From: Acanthococcus lagerstroemiae
Taxonomy: Eukaryota > Arthropoda > Insecta > Hemiptera > Eriococcidae
Reading direction: 5' to 3'
Assembly: GCA_031841125.1 (NCBI GenBank)
Contig: CM063114.1
Span: 56,008,955-56,072,954 of the forward strand
DNA length: 64,000 bases
Shown here: one piece after another, positions 45,256 to 56,804 of the stretch
Layout of the letters: the number at the start of each line of letters is the position of its first letter
How positions within the stretch are numbered: the first letter of the stretch is position 1
Position numbers and translations under genes: made by a program
The notes under the pieces: model-generated
What the model was told of the DNA's origin: nothing
The model's database searches: none
Seen by the model: only the letters and a program-made list of their open reading frames with translations

Positions 45256-45939
45256 TCCCCCCTCCATATGCACATGCAACAGTTAGATGTGTCTGTGTTA
45301 TCAACACCATACCTTCATAAAAAAGTTATTGCCTAAATTGTATTGTAGCAATTTTACATAAATCTATTCTGTTTTCATTGCTAGTGTTGTGTTTCAAGAT
45401 CTAGGTAGGGTAACATTAATAACTATTTAAATCTGTGATTACAAAATGTGTTGTGTGGATTTGTGTTGTGGTTTATCAATCTGGAATGCTCAAGTATTTT
45501 GTGCGTGTATCATGGTGATGGGTAATGTAAAAATATGTAGCATGTTTCTTTTTCTTCTTTATAAGCTCTGGTACCAATTCACGATGCGTAATCGCCACGA
45601 TGCCACAATGCCAGTTTCTGACGATTACTATTTGTAATCATGCGGTAAATGTAACCGGTGATACTTTCTGAAACGATGCCGAGTATCGCATCGTCAGGTG
45701 TGATACTCGGCGATTATTTATCCGATTACTTTTTACTTACTCGTGCAGTGCTCTATCCCACATACTAATTTCAGGGTGATAGTTGGTTCATCTTTAAAAT
45801 CTTACAATCGCCCTGAAATTAGTAAATGATGAATATGGCGATCATATCATAGCAGCTATTTGTTATTAGTAGACGAAATTACCTACTATTGATCAATGTG
45901 AAAATGTGCAACGATTAATTCATTCGTTTTAAATGAAAA
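45256..45939. other. Gene-free stretch with two further hairpins
   Basis: GCCGAGTATCGCA faces TGTGATACTCGGC (about 45679-45711), and ACTAATTTCAGGGTGAT faces ATCGCCCTGAAATTAGT (about 45764-45824). These resemble the neighbouring palindromic clusters in style. No gene seen. Confidence 0.6.
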
Positions 45940-45959
45940 ATGGTGCGGAAATTCGTGTG

Positions 45960-46425
45960 TTCGTCTGTGGTAGCTACCAGAATCGGTGAATTCGCATTCG
46001 AGAATCTAGAATCTGCATTCAGCGTGTGGAGGCTACTCGCGATGCGATATGGAATTCAGTCGCCTCGTGAGTCGTACTCGATGCTTCTTACGAGGCGATT
46101 GAACGCCAAATCACATCGCGAGTAGCCTCCATTGCGACTTTTGAGTAATAGTCGCCTCGACAGTCGTACTGGTGGCCACTCCGGATGCGACTCGGTATTA
46201 AGTCGCATCGTTAGTAGTATCGAGTACGATTATAATGCCGAATCGCATTCAAAGAGGCCTCCAGTGCGACTATCATGGCGACTAATACTGGAAAGTCGTA
46301 GTGGATGCGTTTTTAAATGCGATTCGGCATTAAATCGTACTCGATACTATCAACGAGGCGATTTACTTCCGAATCGCATTCAAAATTACATCCACTACCA
46401 CTAATGAGGCAACTGTGGCTACCAC
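45960..46425. repeat. Palindromic TCGCAT repeat cluster 2
   Basis: A 103-bp hairpin at 46028-46130 has 19-bp arms (GGAGGCTACTCGCGATG, with one mismatch overall) and an inner CAGTCGCCTCG/CGAGGCGATTG stem. A second, larger foldback pairs about 46206-46252 (AGTATCGAGTACGAT...GCCGAATCGCATT) with about 46313-46357. The open frames here code only for repeat-derived peptides. Confidence 0.85.
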
Positions 46426-46559
46426 TTCAGCTGGGGGTGAACAATTACGAATTACAAGGTGGAAAAAATAGTACTGGTGCAATTTGTTGTAAAAAAAAAA
46501 AAATTGTTTGCTTATAATAGTGATGAAATATAAATAAAGAATTAGTGTTTGCTCATTGG

Positions 46560-47060
46560 GGTTAATAATTATGAATTAAAGGGGGGGGGAATAGATTTTT
46601 TTTAAAAATATTGTCTGTAATTTTAGGCAGGGCGCACACTAAAGAAACTGAAAAGAAAAACGTTGCATGAAACTAATTTCGTGTGCAACAAAAAAGAGCG
46701 TTGCTGAAAACTATTTATGTCGATACCGCACACCGAAGAAACTAGAACAAGTTGTGCTGATACTGTTTTGAATTGTGCTGCTCCCGAAAGGGATGAATCA
46801 CTATGGAGGGTCGGGGAAATGCTGCCACCCGAAATACAATTTGAGGGCTGAAACTGTGCAAATAAATTGTATTCGAATTGTGCTACCCCCTAAAGGGTGG
46901 GACTTGGGAAATGTATGCCCATCCCCTCCTCCAAAAGTGGGTGGCGGTTTAAAACTTGGTAGATGAATTGTGCTCGAACATTGCAAAACTTGTGTTGATT
47001 TTGAATTCCGCTGCCCCTAGAAGAGCGTGGTGGCTAACCAAGCTGCCGGCCTGGAAAAAT
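46560..47060 (+). repeat. Diverged ~105-bp tandem repeat
   Basis: GAATTGTGCTGCTCCCGAAA (near 46771), GAATTGTGCTACCCCCTAAA (46874) and GAATTCCGCTGCCCCTAGAA (47002) mark two or three units, each followed by AGGGxxGxxxT. A preceding G-run (about 46581-46589) and GGGCGCACACT phrase may belong to another element. No gene. Confidence 0.6.
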
Positions 47061-47309
47061 ACCCCCCCCCCATTCGATTTCACGGCTTAACTACTTTTAA
47101 CCTTATATGTTTACAACGAGCAGTGAGCAATGAGCATTATGAATATGAAGCTGAGATAGAAGTAATATGTTACCAAAGAGGCGGGTGAGTTCGGTGGGAC
47201 TGGATTCGAGTATGTAGGTCTGTCCCTTGTATTGATTGTCTAGTAGGCTGACCGCCGACATACAATTCAAGCTGACTAAGTGAAGAACAATTTGATCAAA
47301 GTTTGGTAA

Positions 47310-47826
47310 AGACCATTTTTTGATGAAACAGTGAGAAAAATGTCAATACCTAATCCTGAGCATAGGCTGGATAATTTATGGTTCGAAGTAATTCCTCACG
47401 AAGGTGATAAATTTGCTCCATTAATCAATTTCCTAAAAATGGTACCGATTCTCTCGTATGGAAATGCATTCGTTGAGAAACATTTTTCTATAAATAAAGA
47501 AATCTTCGTAAAAAAAACCTCTGAAATGAGTCTTTTGTTGTCCAGAGGTTAGTGTATGACACACTCATGTACCATGGCGGAAAATTAGGAAGGTTGTTAT
47601 GAATAAGAGTATTATTCACGCTGTAAGGAAGGCACATAGTCTGTACAAGGAGGCTATAGACAAGAAAAGAGTAGGACAAGATGGAAAATCGAAAGCAAAA
47701 GCCAAAAAACGAGAAGCCGCAGAAAAATTGAAGGAAAATGAGGAGCAGAAGAAGAGATTAGTATTAGAAGATGCTCGTCACCAGATCGAAGAATTGGGTA
47801 CAGAAATTAAGAATTTGAGAGAATAG
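47310..47826 (+). pseudogene. hAT-like transposase C-terminal fossil
   Basis: Fragments in three frames read DNLWFEVIP...FAPLINFLKMVPILSYGNAF...EKHFSINKE (47310-47549), then LVYDTLMYHGG (about 47549-47585), then IIHAVRKAHSLYKEAIDKKR and a lysine/glutamate-rich coiled-coil tail (47599-47826). The W-x10-PLxxxxxxxxxxxxSxxNAxxExxFSxN pattern is that of the C-terminal dimerisation region of hAT-type transposases and their domesticated relatives. VYD and the basic tail follow in the same order in related proteins. Two frameshifts and loss of all upstream catalytic sequence show it is dead. It may be kin to the sources of the MITEs, but no terminal repeats connect them here. Confidence 0.7.
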
Positions 47827-47829
47827 TAT

Positions 47830-48588
47830 CAGGGTGGAAGTCAAGTTTTGATGAACGTTCAGAAATCGAAAATTATTGAGAAGAAATACTCTACTATTGT
47901 ATATTTTTAATTTCTTCTTTTGCTTTAGGTCGTTGAATTTTCACTGTCAAAAATTTGAATCTTATAAATCAAAATTGATCTATACACTCGTTGTATGTAT
48001 AAGCCTTGTAAGCTTCCCAATTTTTTTTTATATCCCCCTCCCCCCCCAAAAAAACAACTGTTTTTACTTTTGTCTTGGTTATTGACTTTAACTATACAAC
48101 ACACTATAGTAGGTACTTGTACTTATTTTCCAGTATGGTCATTTTATTATAACTTATAAAAATTCTGTGGAATTAGTCGGGAAAAAGTGGGGAAAAGGTT
48201 AGGAAAAATTACAAAAAAAGTCAGGAAATTTTGTTCTAAGAAAAAAATGGTGGCCACTCTGTTGAAACAAAAAAAAAACAAAAAAAAGTCATTTAAACTG
48301 TTAATAGCTGCCTTTGGGCTTTGATAGGCTAAGAGCTGTGGCATCACATTCAAAATTCAAAATTATGGGGTCGTGTCATACTATATGACTGCTTTTCATG
48401 CATGGTGTAAACGCAGACATATCCCTAATTGTTGCATACAAATGTATTTTTTAATGCAACCATATACTAATCTCATATAATTTATTATATTACATCTATT
48501 TTTTTACTGCACTGTAATCCTCGCACGACTTTGGCTAACACCATATATTGGCCACAGTTGCACCCTCCCAGATTTTGGCTATAAATAT
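47830..48588. other. Gene-free stretch
   Basis: No supported gene; A- and T-rich runs only. Confidence 0.5.
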
Positions 48589-48589
48589 A

Positions 48590-49075
48590 GCAGTCAAAAT
48601 CGCATCCCCAAACGCATCGAATGCGATTCACGATGTAATTGTCGCATCAGAAATTGCATTCGCAAACGCATCGCATTCGATGCCACTCTAGCTAAAAGTC
48701 TCATCCAAAATCGCATCAAAAGGCGCACCGGGTGCGACTACGGCCGATAGTCGTACCCTAAATCGCATGCGATAACGCCTGCGCCTGTGGTAGCCACAGA
48801 CGCATGCGTCAGCGGCTACGACAGTCGCATCAAGAATCGCATTGTAAATCGCATCGTGAATCGCCTCCAATACTACTATAACTGAAAGTCCACAAATCGC
48901 ATTGGGTGCGACTTTCGACGCAACAGTGGCAGGCGAAGTCGCATGCGAGTTTCGATGCGACTTTCAACTATAGTGGTATCGAAGGCGATTCACGATGCGA
49001 TTTTCAATGCGCCTGTCGTAGCTACTGACGCATGCCTCTGCGGCTACGACAGCCGCAGGCGTAACAACAAAAACA
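48590..49075. repeat. Palindromic TCGCAT repeat cluster 3 with ~110-bp inverted repeat
   Basis: The cluster contains many AATCGCATC/GATGCGATT phrases and one long imperfect inverted repeat, 48775-48889 against 48960-49062, separated by about 70 bases. Arms share ACGCCTGCG, GTAGCC, GCATGCGTCAG, GCTACGACAG and AATCGCATCGTGAATCGCCT. The left arm has a 12-bp insertion AAGAATCGCATx-like, itself one repeat unit. Each strand yields an Ala/Asp-rich peptide (AIHDAIFNAPVVATDA-like), a by-product of the repeat. Confidence 0.88.
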
Positions 49076-49339
49076 AGACTACGAATATTTCCATTGCCCA
49101 TGTCAATAACCAAAAACAACTTTTTTGATTAGAAAGTTGAGACATTATTTTATGCCCGCGATGAAAAATTCGGTCGTCACCCAGGTGGGTGACGATGTTA
49201 TAATGCAGAAACGCACTCTATCGGTGAAGAAAAACAACTCATTATCATCAGTTTCTGTCTATCACCTTCCTTGGCAAGGTATACCAGTTTATTAACTTAG
49301 ACTGTCACCCATCAGTGAATACCATGGTACTTGATATGC

Positions 49340-49890
49340 GAGTAGGAGCGGACTGGATCAAGAAAGCATCTCGAGATACGCCTATAAAGGAACCTCAGTT
49401 GATGTTAGGGAGCTCCTTCGACATATATAAATATCAAACATAAGAGTAATATGACAGTATCTTGAAAATCCTGAGATATGTCAAAAAATTGGCGGAACCA
49501 GCACAAAAGGATATGTAACTCGGCCAAAACATGATTTAGTTCAACTTCAACACGACTTGTAAATTTTCTCGAAAAATTGAGTCACTTCCAATTTAGTTTC
49601 GAAACGTTTCCAAAAATTTTTTGGCCCGAAAAAAACGTGCCTAAAAAGTTTTCAAAAATCAAACAATTGCGTTGTCTTTTTATTTTAACTTGTCTTTAAC
49701 CTTTGAGTTCAAATTTTTTGAACAGATTAGACGATAACGCTCTGTTCCCGAGATACGCATAAAGAGTCGGTATAACTCGGTCAAAAAATGATTTCGGTGA
49801 ATTTCGACGCTGGATCTGAATTCGTTTCAAAAACTAAGTCATTTTCAACAAGTCCGGCTGAAATTATTCTGTCCGAAAAATAACATGATG
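49340..49890 (+). repeat. Satellite S2, left part, ~260-bp period
   Basis: Repeated CGAGATACGC(C/A)TATAAA, TTGAGTCAxTTxCAA, TTTTxGxCCGAAAAA and AAAAATCAA phrases define units of about 250-300 bp. The array continues at 51107 after the LINE insertion. Confidence 0.7.
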
Positions 49891-49902
49891 TATAGGTACA
49901 TG

Positions 49903-51094
49903 AGAGTGAATTACCTGTTGGACTAATAGAAAAATGCAACGAATATCAAATCGAACTCCACCTGGCCTTTATCGACTTTACCAAAGCTTTTGACCTGCTG
50001 CTGCACGGTTTCCTGCTATCAGCAATGAAAAACCAAGGTATACCAAAAATATAATATGTAGATATAATCGAAGAAATGCTATCAAAATTAAAGGGAAGAA
50101 TAATAAATTACAGATGTAACAGAGAAATACTTTGAAATACAAAGAGGGGTAAGACAGGGAGACCCCCTGTCCCCGTTCAAATTTAACTGTGCTTTGGAAG
50201 AAATATTTAGAAATTTAAAATGGGAAAATAAGGGTATAAAAACAAATGGGGAATTTCTTAATAATCTAAAATTCGCGGATGACGTAGTACTGATAGCGGG
50301 ACACCGCGCAACATTAGACAACATAATACGGGAACTAAATGAAAAAGGAACTATAGCAGGATGTTCAATGAACCTGACAAAAACTAAACTGATGAACAAC
50401 AGAACGAAATATACGACATAACGATAGGAAAGTGAGTTGGACGGAGAGAACCACCTATCTGGGCACCTATCTGGGGCAACTCATAACATGTAAAAATACT
50501 AACTGGAAAGAAGAGGTCGAGAGGAGAATTACCTTAGCATGGAATAAATCATCTTAAAAGGACCGTTCCCACTAAACGCAAAAAGTAAAATTTTTAACAC
50601 TTGTATTCTTCCCACCTTAACATATGGGCCAGAAACTTGGGTTTTAACAAAAAATCTTGAGCAAAAAATTAGGACCACACAAAACACAATGGAGCGTTCA
50701 ATATTGAATATTAGGAAAAAGGACCGAATAAAAATTACAAAAATCAAAGATAGGATAAAAAATAACATGGATGCGATAAAAATAATAAAGATAAGAAAAT
50801 GGAAATGGGGAAGACACGTTGCGCGGATAGGTGAAAATCGATGGACAAACAATATAATTTTTTGGTTCAACACGGGAACTAGAAAGCGAGGTAGACAGAT
50901 GACCAGGTGGAGAGATGATTTTAGAAAACTTCTGAGGCATGAAAACTGACAAATAGTCGTCCAAGACCGGGCGAAATGGAAAAGGTTAGGGGAGGCTTTT
51001 GCCCAAACGTAGGGCCACGTGACGCAATGTACTATGCTTACAGTAAATTATATCATAGAACTAAGATCATGCGCCACGTAAATAAAAGCTTGTT
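49903..51094 (+). mobile_element. 5'-truncated RTE-like LINE with 12-bp target duplication
   Basis: The insert begins in the RT at HLAFIDFTKAFD (motif A) and has RGVRQGDPLSP (motif B, about 50143-50175), KFADDVVLIAG (motif C, 50272-50283) and TYLG. The C-terminal tail is ERSILNIRKKDRIKITKIKD...KWKWGRHVARIGENRW...RKRGRQMTRW...RLGEAFAQ. An AATAAA at 51081 lies near the 3' end. Stops near 50054, around 50130 and later frame changes inactivate it. TATAGGTACATG flanks it exactly (49891-49902 and 51095-51106). It belongs to the same broad group as 28235-31045 but is not its duplicate. Confidence 0.95.
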
Positions 51095-51106
51095 TATAGG
51101 TACATG

Positions 51107-51960
51107 GAAAAATTTTCAAAAATCAATAAATTAAGTTGAGCACTAATCCCATCTCAGTTTTAGCCACTCACTTTGACTAATTTGGCGGCGAACCAACGTT
51201 TCGTTCCCGAGACACGCCCAATAAATTTGTTAAATGTAATTTGCACCAAAAAGTTGTGCTGTAACTTAGCCAAGATACGACACAGCTCATTTAGACGCCG
51301 GATCTGAATTCGGCTAAAAAATTGAGTAATTCAACTGCGTTAGATTTCAAAATTTTCCGAAAATTTTTTGCCCGAAAGACATGATACGTATAAAGAAATG
51401 TTTAAGAATCAACAAAACTGAGTATCTGACACTTCTACTCAATTTTAGCAGCTAAAATATTTATCAACCAAAATAAGACCCGATGTAAAATTTAATCAGC
51501 TGTATAAAACCCACTTGAGGAGGTGATTTCCAAACTGCCCTTAGTCCAGTTTCTCCGAAAAATGAATATTAAGCGCCATCTGGCAGGAAACGACAAAACT
51601 ACACGTCAAAATTGGATTCGTATTTTTGCCAATTCTAACTCAAGTCACAGATGTTCAAAGAGAACTCAGTATGACCAATCGCAGTTTAGGATAGGAATAG
51701 GAACGTTTTTCATTTTACCAACATTTTCGTTTTTGGATTAACTCAATCATTCCCCGAATTCGATAAAAGCTTCTGTACGTACTATTAGATAGAAGAAAAG
51801 AAATCTCAGTTTCCCATAATTTAGCATCTTTTAAAATTTTCATTTCGATGTAGATACAGAATGGACGAATTTTTTAAAAATCAAAAAAATTCAATCGACC
51901 ATTTATTCCAACTTAGTTTTTGCCACCGTTGTCTGTATTTCAAGGCTCTGTTCCCACTTA
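51107..51960 (+). repeat. Satellite S2, right part
   Basis: Continues the array from 49890: GTTCCCGAGACACGCCCAAT (51199), GATCTGAATTCGGCTAAAAA, TTTTTTGCCCGAAAGACATG and ATCAACAAAACTGAG phrases repeat those on the left side. Confidence 0.65.
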
Positions 51961-53085
51961 ACTCTACGAGCTACTGCTTTAATTAACGTCAGTTCACACT
52001 GACTCAAAGTCCACTTTAATTTAGGTCTCTTTCTTCGAGTTCTGTGAAGTTGTTAATACATACAAAATTTGACCACTCACGTCTTCATGAATATCATCTT
52101 ACAATTTAGTAACGCAACTCGAAGATAAAATTCGTATCATTTCGCAGGGTAACAAGTCCCTCTCAACATTTTCCAATAATTCGAAGCAGTGTGTAAATAT
52201 TTGGTTTCCTAATGAAAAACTAAGAAATGTTGATTTTCAACTACCTACCTCACTTCAACATGATGCTCGAAGCGTGTGTTCTTCAGATCCGTTTTTAGGG
52301 GGGAGCGGCTGAACGGGTCTGGATCTTAAAGCCTCCACCAAGAGATTCCCTCATCAAAAATAGGTAAATATTTTTTCCATTTAAAAAAAAACAAAGAAAA
52401 ACAAAAAAAACTGAAATTGTCCGCTAACTGACAACCTCAATTTGTGTCAAGAATCTAAAATCAAAGGAGTCAGGATCCCTCTCCTTTAAAAAGTCTCAGA
52501 GGACGATATTAATTGCGGCATCTCTGAGAGATATAGACCCTGAAGCCTTTAAATAAGGTCTTGGTATATTTACTCTCAGTTAGAGCTCAGAGGATTGGCT
52601 ATTGGATCACAGTATTTAGGTACAAACAGCGAAATAAGAAAATGACCAGTACTTAATTAAAGTACAGTGCATGAAGTCGAGCTACTGAATACTGTTCAAT
52701 AAATAGTTACACAGATTGGGTTTTCAACAGGAATAACGTTTTATAATCATAATAATTGTCATTTTGACTGAGGCTTCATTTTCCAGCAGAGGCCTCATAG
52801 TGCAAGGGTCTCTTGGAAACTTCTCGATTTTCCAATCCTCAGTCCGCTCCTGTTTTCAAGACTCACATTCAGTCTTCTAAGATTAATTTAGACTGTGATT
52901 AAAATCAATCATTTACTCTCTTTTTAGAATCCGAACGACTCATTCAATCACTGTTAAAACATATTATATGAATTGCTCTAAGGCTCATTCAAATTCTATT
53001 GTGATTTACTAAAGCTTATTCTAACACTGCTGAAGTGCATTAGAGCAACAAATCTGGGATTTTCAGAGGGGCTATAGGTACTCGG
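51961..53085. other. Gene-free stretch with GACTCATTCA minisatellite
   Basis: No supported gene. At 52855-53045 degenerate AAGACTCACATTCAGTCTTC and AAGGCTCATTCAAATTCTAT units repeat about every 20-30 bp, as at 41800 and 44285. Confidence 0.5.
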
Positions 53086-53089
53086 GGTG

Positions 53090-53735
53090 GGTAAAGGAGA
53101 ACATTGCCCCTCCCAGTGTGAAATATTTTCACCGGAAGTGCTCCAAGAACGTACTTATACTGCTAGGTACTTACGAATACGTAGTTAGTTTCGCAACCTT
53201 AATTAAGATATCATCAAGAAATCAACACTCACCTGTAACATAAAAAAACATGCTATATTAGAGTATTGAAGGTGCATAATGCATATCAGAAGCCTAAACT
53301 CAGGTACATGAATCTCAGCATGGATACACGAAGAGGGCAATGGAGGCATTGCCTCCTCCAGAGTGAAATACAACAATGGAAAATGCTTCCAAAAGTGTCA
53401 TCCCCCCCCTCAATCAACAGCGAATGGCCAAACACCTGCCTGATAAAACAAGTACACGTATGTTACTATAAAGTCAAGCCAGATACAGAGACAAATAGGA
53501 CGTCGGAGGGCTGGAAGGGGATACAGAGGCACACTGAACCCTCCTCCCCACAAAATCAAGTGTACAAAGTAACATCGTTTGTTACCTCAAGATCCAGCTA
53601 AGTAGAGAGACAAATAGTAAGTCAATCAGTGGCGTCAGAAGGAGGAAGGGGATAAAGAGGTACAATGAACCTTTCTCTCCGCAAAAATCAGAGAGGGATG
53701 TGTACCCTCCCCCCAACAAAAAATGATAATAAATT
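53090..53735 (+). repeat. Diverged tandem segments, ~130-250 bp
   Basis: TTGCCxCxCCCAGAGTGAAATA-like phrases occur near 53103 and 53348. GAAGGGGATACAGAGGCACA and GGAAGGGGATAAAGAGGTAC occur near 53514 and 53645, each followed by ATGAACC/CTGAACC and CCxCAAAAATCA. The 111-codon frame at 53266-53601 lies in this repeat and has no domain. Confidence 0.55.
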
Positions 53736-54480
53736 CCAAAAGATGAAGAAAAATTAGAAACAAAACCGAATTAAAAATGAAATGTGTTTACCAAAACAGA
53801 AACCACAACAAATTCACATTCTTGTGTTTCGGTGTCCAAGTCTGTTTTCATTTTTTCAACTTTAAACATTAGATAGTGCCTCCTATATGAATTAAGATAT
53901 AATGTTTTTGTAAAATCAAAATTCATTTTATGTACTGTTACGTTTTTACAGCACTGCCGACTTACTCGCTTGTAGCAACACTCCTATAAAAAAAAACAAA
54001 AAACTTGTTGAAATGTTGGTGACAGTAAGCAAGCGCGTGTGAAAACATGAGACATTTGACCGTATTTCACCCTCCAACAAAGGAAAACAGTCTTATTTAA
54101 CCAACGAAAGAACAACTCGAGGTAAAACAAGCCACGAGCACGACGAATAGGTACTGACTATGCTGATTATAGCTCAAAGAAAGCAGAAGGTCGTGACAGA
54201 ATGAGGGATTCTAAGGAGGCCACAGAATCCGAATTCGCTCCCAGTATGCGAGTATGCATTTTGATATCCGAATTGACTTCCTTCTCTCCATCAAATTCGC
54301 TACCTTCGATACATATACGACACAATTCCTATGCAGTTATTTTCCTTCCCATTTCGATACATAATCTATACGGCACAACCCCTACGCAGTGATTCTAGAA
54401 ATTCTTGGTCTCATCCATTGTAACATCCGCTTCTAATTCAGTCAACTTATGAAATGTTCTGCAGACATTGTACACGATCA
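53736..54480. other. Gene-free stretch
   Basis: No supported gene or repeat was recognised. Confidence 0.5.
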
Positions 54481-54564
54481 ATATCGTCGGCTTCATGGCA
54501 AAACTCACCAAGTCTTATGTAAAAACGTAGGACTTGGTGAGTTCTGCCCCAAAGCCGACGATAT
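54481..54564. repeat. Foldback hairpin 1
   Basis: ATATCGTCGGCTT...AACTCACCAAGTC pairs with GACTTGGTGAGTT...AAAGCCGACGATAT. The stem is about 32 bp with a short internal bulge and a 16-base loop. It directly precedes hairpin 2. A MITE or a hairpin RNA source are both possible; no promoter was identified. Confidence 0.85.
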
Positions 54565-54806
54565 ATGACGGGTAAAGAATCAAAACTCACATTTGCCATT
54601 TTACTTCAAGGGCGCAAATAAAGGCAAAATACTGTACACGGGTGCAGGAATATCTTTGCTGCGCCTGAGAACGTGGAGTATGTTATACATATCGCACATT
54701 CACAGACGCAGCAAAGATATTCCTGCACCTGTGTACAGTATTTTGCCTATTTGCGCCCTTGAAGTAAAATGGCAAATGTGTTTTGATTCTTTACCCTTCT
54801 TATATA
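54561..54806. repeat. Foldback hairpin 2, ~95-bp arms
   Basis: GGGTAAAGAATCAAAA (54570) through GGAATATCTTTGCTGCG pairs with CGCAGCAAAGATATTCC through TTTTGATTCTTTACCC (ending 54796). The arms are almost perfectly complementary, with only a few mismatches and indels, around a ~40-base loop. Weak similarity continues outward on both sides. The high arm identity implies youth or selection. It fits a foldback MITE, and a transcript would form a long double-stranded hairpin. Confidence 0.9.
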
Positions 54807-56800
54807 CGAATAAAATCAAAGTTTAATATGTTTCCTGCTCTATTTCCGATTAAAGTAATCGAGGAAATTAGTCTACCAATCGTTACATGTACACTGATTT
54901 TTATTATTTCTGGATGCAAACCTATCCAGTGAAACCAGAATTAGTGGGAGCCAATGCGGATACTGCCAAAACACGAATTCTTTCCTATATCAGCCGAGGA
55001 GGCGGCAACTAATGTTACAGGTTAAATCGTCCGTATTTCCAGGACTTTGGACGATATAAATAAACCCATACCTGAGCGATTATACTATCATATTTCTCTT
55101 ACATAAGCAATTAACACATACCTCCTGGGATTGCGATAATAGACTTAATCGTAGCTCTAGCAACGAGGAAAACGACCCAAGTACCCGTAGAGATCATCTT
55201 TATTATCCTCTAGTACGAATCAGCAGCAGAAATCTTTGTAAAAACGACTTTTATGGTCATGATCACGCTGGGTTTGAACGCCGGCTATCGCTTGACCCGC
55301 ACTACACCAAAAACTTGTAACAATGTAGTTGCACGAAGAATCGAGTCAACGAGAAGTATACGAAGAAAAAGCACAAGTCACGAAAAAATTTGAATCACAG
55401 TACGATGTACGAAGCAACCGACGGACGAATTGTCGAGAAAAAATACGCAATATAAAACCAAGTTCAAATACGAGCCATCTTTTCAAAACAGGCTTGAACG
55501 ATAATTAAAAAAACACGAAGTATATGTGGAGCACGCACGAACACGAATACGAAGACGTATACGAAGTCAAAGGTACAAAGTGGAAAAACCAAGTCAAAAA
55601 TTCTCAGCTGATCATCGATTACCTGCCGAAATTCTCGGGTGATCGACGATCAACCAAGCGTTATCCCTCTCGAAGGAAAAACCCCAGTAAGAGCCAGCCA
55701 AAATCTGTACTAACCTATTCATAGCATAAATAAAAGGCTTACATTTATCGGCACGTCAAAATAGATGGAAGGCACGATAGTGACATTTGATTGAACGATA
55801 AAATGAAAACAGAACGGCTAGAAAAATGAACGAACAATAAAAAATAGGTAATCTTAATAAAAGATGCATTCCAACGCTATGAAATAAAATTCATGATTTT
55901 AAAAATAATGAACCCATTTAAAATGGGAAAGCACGGTACTTACATAAAGACATTAAAATTGTTCTTGCACATTAAAAAAATAGAAGTATCAGAAGTATAC
56001 TGGAACATTCAAAATACGAAAAATGAAAGTTGGAACGTTTTTCAAAAACTCAAACTATTTACTGTATAATCAGAGCCTTCTTGGCTTGGGTAGGACGGCC
56101 TCTTTCTCTCTTTTGCCCGAGGGCCGAGGGGTACCGTCTTCGTCGCTGCAGGTACGTCTATAATTTCCAATTAATTTTCATACCTAAGTATGCTTGCACT
56201 GCAAGTCTTTGACAGAGCAAGGACACGTACATGTGGAATTATCCTCAGTTATGCGGACTGTGTGGATACGATATCGATAGTCCACGTGTCCTGCTTGCGG
56301 GTCTCGAGAAGGTCGCAGGTAGTGGATTCTCCGCTGGCTGCAGAACAAACGTGAAAGAGTTTACCTCCTGAATTTCCGCCGCATTCCTCTTCGAGAACAT
56401 TGTGATTTAGGACTACGAGTACCCACCACTAGCATGCACTATGCAGCAGTCCACAATTTCAAAGGGATCGACGGCACTTTGTGGAACAGCATACAGTTTA
56501 TGGACTGCGGATCCCTGACCGCCGACCACTTCGTGACAAGGTCCACCAGACTATTCAAATATTGACCGACTGAAGCATGGAGCTCGATTGTTGCATATTG
56601 CTCATTCATTTTTTCAACGGATTTCAACTGATAATAGTAACTGATTCATTTCTTTTAAAGTGTGACTCATTCATGATAATACTTGTTAGATGAGAATTCA
56701 ATCGTTGCTCGTGATTTCCTATCGCTTGCTATCTTTAATTAAACGTTCATACTTATAAGTTTCACTGACGCGATGCTCGAAAGGGTAGTTCCTGTGGCCG
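54807..56800. other. No supported gene; possible exon-like islands
   Basis: At 56074-56151 an open segment is bounded by ATAATCAG and GCTGCAG|GTACGT, a strong donor context. At 56220-56570 GC-richer sequence gives a 79-codon plus-strand frame (WILRWLQNKRERVYLLNFRR... to a stop near 56566) and a minus-strand frame. No family was recognised for either, so they are noted but not called as genes. Confidence 0.3.
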
Positions 56801-56804
56801 GGGG

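Noticed and set aside
44808..49075. CRISPR array
   Set aside because: The repeats are palindromes of varying sequence with no constant repeat or regular spacers, in a eukaryotic context.
55255..55315. tRNA-like box B (GGGTTTGAACGCC)
   Set aside because: No box A at a suitable distance and no cloverleaf.
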